A stretch of 8,485 bases of DNA from positions 1 through 8,485 of the forward strand of contig JBDHWF010000155.1 in NCBI GenBank assembly GCA_039810045.1. Reading direction: 5' to 3'. This DNA comes from CADCWN01 sp039810045. GTDB lineage: Bacteria; Chloroflexota; Chloroflexia; Thermomicrobiales; CADCWN01. The notes under the pieces were generated by a model, which saw only the letters and a program-made list of their open reading frames with translations, ran no database searches and was not told the origin of the DNA. The translations under genes and the position numbers were made by a program. Shown here in pieces: positions 5,817 through 8,485 of this stretch (position 1 is the first letter of the stretch; every line of letters starts with the position of its first letter).

Positions 5817-6305
5817 ATGATGGCAGTAGGATGTCGAACCTGTGGCAAGCTGAACCCCGATGGGGCAGCACAGTGCCAGTATTGCGGCGCAGCCCTTGCT
5901 GCGGCGGTGTACCAGGATCCCTTTGTACACCAACGCCCGCAACCCCAGCAGGGGCAGCAAATGGCGGAAGCAAGCTATGCCCCGCCAGGAGTGGGGTTCA
6001 AAGATCCGGGTACTGGCCTCTTGCTCGAAATGATCCCGGGCTTCTTTGGGTTTATGGGCGTTGGCTATCTCTGGGCAGGTGAAGTAGGCCTGGGCCTGGC
6101 GATTATGGTTGGTTATTGGCTCTTCTGGGGGGCTTTTGCAGTGCTGGCCGTCCTGACGCTTGGGTTGCTCTTGTGCCTGCTGCCAATCGTGATTCCGCTC
6201 TATATTGCCGCGCCAATCGTTTCAGGAATTATGTTGCAACGACGCTTACAAGCACGCTTGCAAATGGCCGCTCCCCCTACTCCACAATATCCGCACCCGT
6301 ATTAA
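5817..6305 (+). CDS. zinc-ribbon membrane protein, TM2-like
   Basis: This 162-residue protein begins with a zinc-ribbon: Cys6, Cys9, Cys20 and Cys23 in the pattern CxxC-x10-CxxC (CRTCGKLNPDGAAQCQYCG). A Gln- and Pro-rich linker covers 34-60. The C-terminal half has about three hydrophobic segments: 67-85 (IPGFFGFMGVGYLWAG), 88-112 and 113-143. The GxGYLWAGxxGxGL region resembles the TM2 domain, in which two helices are joined by a short turn. The tail is Pro-rich and ends PHPY. Zinc-ribbon plus membrane proteins of this kind are widespread and mostly uncharacterised. The start is uncertain: ATGs at 5817 and 5820 are adjacent, and the only purine-rich site (AGGTGG, 5811-5816) is very close. 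The next gene, a phosphofructokinase, starts 53 bases downstream. Confidence 0.8.
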   Translation: MMAVGCRTCGKLNPDGAAQCQYCGAALAAAVYQDPFVHQRPQPQQGQQMAEASYAPPGVGFKDPGTGLLLEMIPGFFGFMGVGYLWAGEVGLGLAIMVGYWLFWGAFAVLAVLTLGLLLCLLPIVIPLYIAAPIVSGIMLQRRLQARLQMAAPPTPQYPHPY

Positions 6306-6318
6306 GTGATTAACCGTG

Positions 6319-6324
6319 TATACT
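6319..6324 (+). promoter_or_regulatory. possible -10 box for the phosphofructokinase gene
   Basis: TATACT at 6319-6324 matches five of six consensus bases and is the same box as in the rpmH promoter. No good -35 element lies 16-18 bases upstream (the sequence there is in the end of the previous gene). It may be a weak promoter, with additional read-through from the zinc-ribbon gene. Confidence 0.35.
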
Positions 6325-6358
6325 CGCCGCAAAATTAGGGCATAGTGAAGGGCTGACT

Positions 6359-7573
6359 GTGTACGGGCGCGGAAATCTGCTGGTGGGGCAATCGGGCGGG
6401 GCGACCGCCGTCATCAATGCGAGCCTCGCCGGGGTGATCGCTGCCGCCACTGCTGCGCCCGAAATCGGTGCAGTGGTGGGGATGTGCAACGGGATTGAAG
6501 GACTGTTGCAGCAAGACTTGCTTGATTTAGGACAGCAAGCCCCAACAACCCTGGCGCAGTTACGGCACACACCATCAGCAGCTTTGGGTACTGGACGACA
6601 TAAAGTGACCGATGCTGACTTGGAACAGGCGTTAGTGCTTTTACGCCGCCACAATATCCACTACTTCATCTACATTGGCGGCAATGATTCGTCAGATACT
6701 GCCCATCGACTGCACCAGTACGCCACCGAGCAGGATTATGATCTGCGGGTGATGGTCGTGCCAAAGACGATTGATAACGATCTCCCCTATACTGACCACT
6801 GTCCGGGCTATGGCTCGCTGGCCCGTTATCTGGCCCTATCGACGGTTGATGCGGGGCGCGATACCGAGGCGAGCCCGCAACTCTACCCCGTGAAAATCAT
6901 TGAGGTGATGGGCCGAAATGCTGGATGGGTCGCCGCTGCGTGTGGCCTCTGGCGCAATGACCCACGCGATGCGCCCCAACTGATCGTGTTGCCAGAGCGA
7001 CCACCAAGGTCGTTTGAGGGCTTGTTGGAGGAGATCGCCACGACCGTTCGTGATCAGGGCTATTGTGTGGCGATTGTGCCAGAGACGTTACGTGATGCTA
7101 CCGGCCAACCACTCGGTGGGGGCGAGCGGGGCTTTGTCGATGCTTTTGGGCACCAGTATCACCCTGGTGTCGCCCCATTGCTGACTGAACGAGTCAAGGA
7201 AGAGTTGGGGTTACGGGCGCGCTATGATAAACCTGGCACAATGGCGCGAATGTCGATCTTGGCCGCATCGTCGGTTGACTTGGCCGAGGCCGAAGAAGCA
7301 GGGCGACAGGCCGTGCAACGGGTCGTTGCTGGCGAATCAGACCAGATGATTACCTTTACACGGGTGTCCAACGATCCATATCAGATAACCTATGGTGTGG
7401 TGCCACTGGCGCAGGTTGCCAATACTGAACGACTTTTACCTGATGCGTTTATTGGGGCTGATGGGCGCTCAACGACTCCCGCTTTTCGCGAGTATGCATT
7501 GCCCCTTTTGGGGGAACTCCTGCCACCCTATGCGCGTTTTGCGCCACTCCGCTGGCCCGCCAATGCGGAATAA
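6359..7573 (+). CDS. pfp: 6-phosphofructokinase, probably PPi-dependent
   Basis: This 404-residue enzyme of the phosphofructokinase A family should phosphorylate fructose 6-phosphate to fructose 1,6-bisphosphate in the cytoplasm. Visible motifs are QSGGATAVIN (residues 11-20), the GGNDS phosphate-donor loop (107-111), PKTIDND (135-141, catalytic Asp139) and MGRNAGW (184-190, fructose phosphate contacts). The Lys in PKTIDND and the Asp at the second acidic position of GGND point to the pyrophosphate-using branch; ATP enzymes have PGTIDND and GGDGS. GGND rather than GGDD is noted below. PPi-PFK is reversible, so it can serve both glycolysis and gluconeogenesis. The start is GTG at 6359 with GAAGGG about six bases upstream. 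It lies 53 bases after the zinc-ribbon gene. No clear terminator is seen before the rpmH promoter. Confidence 0.93.
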   Translation: MYGRGNLLVGQSGGATAVINASLAGVIAAATAAPEIGAVVGMCNGIEGLLQQDLLDLGQQAPTTLAQLRHTPSAALGTGRHKVTDADLEQALVLLRRHNIHYFIYIGGNDSSDTAHRLHQYATEQDYDLRVMVVPKTIDNDLPYTDHCPGYGSLARYLALSTVDAGRDTEASPQLYPVKIIEVMGRNAGWVAAACGLWRNDPRDAPQLIVLPERPPRSFEGLLEEIATTVRDQGYCVAIVPETLRDATGQPLGGGERGFVDAFGHQYHPGVAPLLTERVKEELGLRARYDKPGTMARMSILAASSVDLAEAEEAGRQAVQRVVAGESDQMITFTRVSNDPYQITYGVVPLAQVANTERLLPDAFIGADGRSTTPAFREYALPLLGELLPPYARFAPLRWPANAE

Positions 7574-7600
7574 ACCGAGGCTCAGTGGCGGGCAATACCG

Positions 7601-7630
7601 TTGACACGACCCTATAACGGCACGTATACT
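7601..7630 (+). promoter_or_regulatory. strong sigma-70-type promoter for rpmH-rnpA
   Basis: A perfect -35 box TTGACA (7601-7606) and a -10 box TATACT (7625-7630) are separated by 18 bases. Transcription would start near 7637, leaving about 100 bases of leader. A small hairpin of seven pairs (CGCTGCG and CGCGGCG, three-base loop) lies early in that leader. This is the best promoter in the window and fits a highly expressed ribosomal gene. Confidence 0.82.
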
Positions 7631-7737
7631 CACATTTCGCCCCGCTGCGGTTCGCGGCGAGGTTTGCGTTGTCTGTCGCCCTGATCGTGTTGGGGCAGCA
7701 TCTTGATATAAGGAACCGAGAGAGGTAGGGAGATAGC

Positions 7738-7923
7738 GTGGTCAAGCGCACCTGGCAGCCAAAGCGTCGCCCGCGGCTGCGGAAACATGGATTTATGAAG
7801 CGAATGTTCAGTAAGAGTGGACGTGATGTCCTGGCACGACGGCGGCTCAAAGGTCGTCATGTGTTGACGGTCAGTGAGCAGCGCACCGGGAAAGCAATGA
7901 AAAAAGGGCTGGCGCGGCATTAG
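7738..7923 (+). CDS. rpmH: large ribosomal subunit protein bL34
   Basis: The 61-residue, strongly basic protein carries the L34 signature: KRTWQPKRRPRLRKHGFMKR (3-22), MFSKSGRDVLARRRLKGRHVLTVS. L34 is a small component of the 50S subunit, bound to 23S rRNA. The usual length is about 44-50 residues; here a C-terminal stretch (EQRTGKAMKKGLARH) extends it. The start is GTG at 7738, with GGGAG about six bases upstream; this makes the N-terminus MVKRT rather than the common MKRT. It heads the conserved rpmH-rnpA-yidD order. Confidence 0.95.
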   Translation: MVKRTWQPKRRPRLRKHGFMKRMFSKSGRDVLARRRLKGRHVLTVSEQRTGKAMKKGLARH

Positions 7924-7934
7924 GGTGGTTCCTG

Positions 7935-7972
7935 GCACAGGCGCGACTACTGCACTGGTAGCGGTCGTGTGC
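7935..7972 (+). other. imperfect hairpin between rpmH and rnpA
   Basis: GCACA (7935-7939) pairs with TGTGC (7968-7972), CGAC (7944-7947) with GTCG (7964-7967), and TAC (7948-7950) with GTA (7958-7960), with an internal loop and a bulge. It sits wholly in the 80-base spacer. It could mark a processing or attenuation point that lowers rnpA relative to rpmH, or be chance in GC-rich sequence. Confidence 0.35.
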
Positions 7973-8003
7973 AGGTCGTTGCACCAATAAAGGTAGCACA
8001 CCA

Positions 8004-8378
8004 ATGGAACGCCGCCTTCGCCTTCGTTCTCAGGCCGATTTCGCCCGTGTCCGCGCTCGCGGACAGACCTGGCGAGATCGGCTTTTGACGTGTGTGATTT
8101 TGCAAAATGACCAGGAGCAGAATCGCTATGGTTTTGTCGTCAGTAAACGGGTAGGCAATGCGGTGATGCGGAATCTGATCAAGCGTCGCTTGCGCGAGAT
8201 CCTGCGCCAACTTGATCATGCTGAACGGATCACTCGCGGCTATGACTGTCTTTTCATTGTGCGGCCTGTGGTGGCGACGGTGTCCTTTGCCACATTACGC
8301 ACGAGTGTAGAATCGTTACTTGGGCGGGCCAGTTTGTTGTTGCCCGCGCCGTTACCACCAGGTGATCTGCCGCGTTAG
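8004..8378 (+). CDS. rnpA: ribonuclease P protein component
   Basis: This 124-residue basic protein is of usual size. The RnpA signature GFVVSKRVGNAVMRNLIKRRLREILR spans about residues 43-68, including the RNxxKR core that contacts RNase P RNA. The N-terminal LRLRSQADFARVRARG is also typical. The protein aids the RNA subunit in removing the 5' leader of pre-tRNAs in the cytoplasm. The start at 8004 has AAAGG about ten bases upstream, a little far. It follows rpmH by 80 bases and is followed by yidD, the usual order, so it is probably co-transcribed from the rpmH promoter. The C-terminal tail (LLLPAPLPPGDLPR) is Pro-rich and not part of the conserved domain. Confidence 0.95.
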   Translation: MERRLRLRSQADFARVRARGQTWRDRLLTCVILQNDQEQNRYGFVVSKRVGNAVMRNLIKRRLREILRQLDHAERITRGYDCLFIVRPVVATVSFATLRTSVESLLGRASLLLPAPLPPGDLPR

Positions 8379-8425
8379 ATCGCGTAGAAGACTATCCCGG
8401 AACTGTCATTGAGGAGGGCTGGCTG

Positions 8426-8485
8426 ATGAGAAAAGTGCCGCTAGCAATGATCGCCTTCTATCAGCGATGGATCTCTCCGCTCTTT
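8426..8485 (+). CDS. yidD: membrane protein insertion efficiency factor YidD, 5' end only
   Basis: Twenty codons are visible, MRKVPLAMIAFYQRWISPLF, before the right edge cuts the gene. The pattern IxFYQRxISPL is the hallmark start of YidD (family DUF37), a small protein that helps YidC/Oxa1 insert membrane proteins. A strong ribosome-binding site GAGGAGGG (8411-8418) lies seven bases before the ATG. It follows rnpA by 47 bases in the expected order; yidC commonly comes next but is beyond the window. Confidence 0.9.
   Translation, partial: MRKVPLAMIAFYQRWISPLF

Noticed and set aside
7574..7737. Origin of replication beside rpmH
   Set aside because: No exact DnaA box and no AT-rich unwinding tract was found; the region is explained by a promoter and a leader.

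Overview
The window looks like bacterial chromosome of moderately high GC. It carries ordinary housekeeping genes and small conserved accessory genes, with no sign of a phage, plasmid or insertion sequence. The gene set fits a filamentous or phototrophic Chloroflexota lineage: a PPi-type phosphofructokinase, two adjacent bactofilins, an OmpR-type regulator, a polyketide-cyclase-like SRPBCC protein, and rpmH-rnpA-yidD. That assignment is an inference from content, not a sequence match.

Layout. Positions 1-1217 are read on the minus strand: a 75-residue hydrophilic protein, an alpha/beta hydrolase, then the first codons of a third gene that runs off the left edge. A plus-strand gene for a glycine-rich, two-helix membrane protein resembling general stress protein 17M follows (1450-2058). 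It has a good sigma-70-type promoter and ends in a strong hairpin terminator that separates it from the next minus-strand block. That block (2149-4818) holds, in transcription order, a long bactofilin with an N-terminal extension, a short bactofilin, a hairpin, an OmpR/PhoB-family response regulator without a partner kinase, and the SRPBCC protein. The reading gives two probable transcription units, bactofilin pair and regulator-SRPBCC.

Positions 4819-5124 form a divergent gap with a 48-nt perfect palindrome and short direct repeats. From there everything is on the plus strand: a multi-helix membrane protein, a zinc-ribbon membrane protein, a PPi-type phosphofructokinase, and the rpmH-rnpA-yidD cluster. 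The last is driven by a near-consensus promoter (TTGACA, 18 bp, TATACT). yidD is cut by the right edge.

Functionally, the right end makes ribosomal protein L34, the RNase P protein and the start of a membrane-insertion factor. The middle holds a probable cytoskeletal scaffold pair. The rest are stress, regulatory and envelope genes of unproven role. No new defence or mobile system is convincing here. The features most worth a second look are the 48-nt palindrome, the unequal bactofilin pair with repeats around it, and the GGND motif of the phosphofructokinase.
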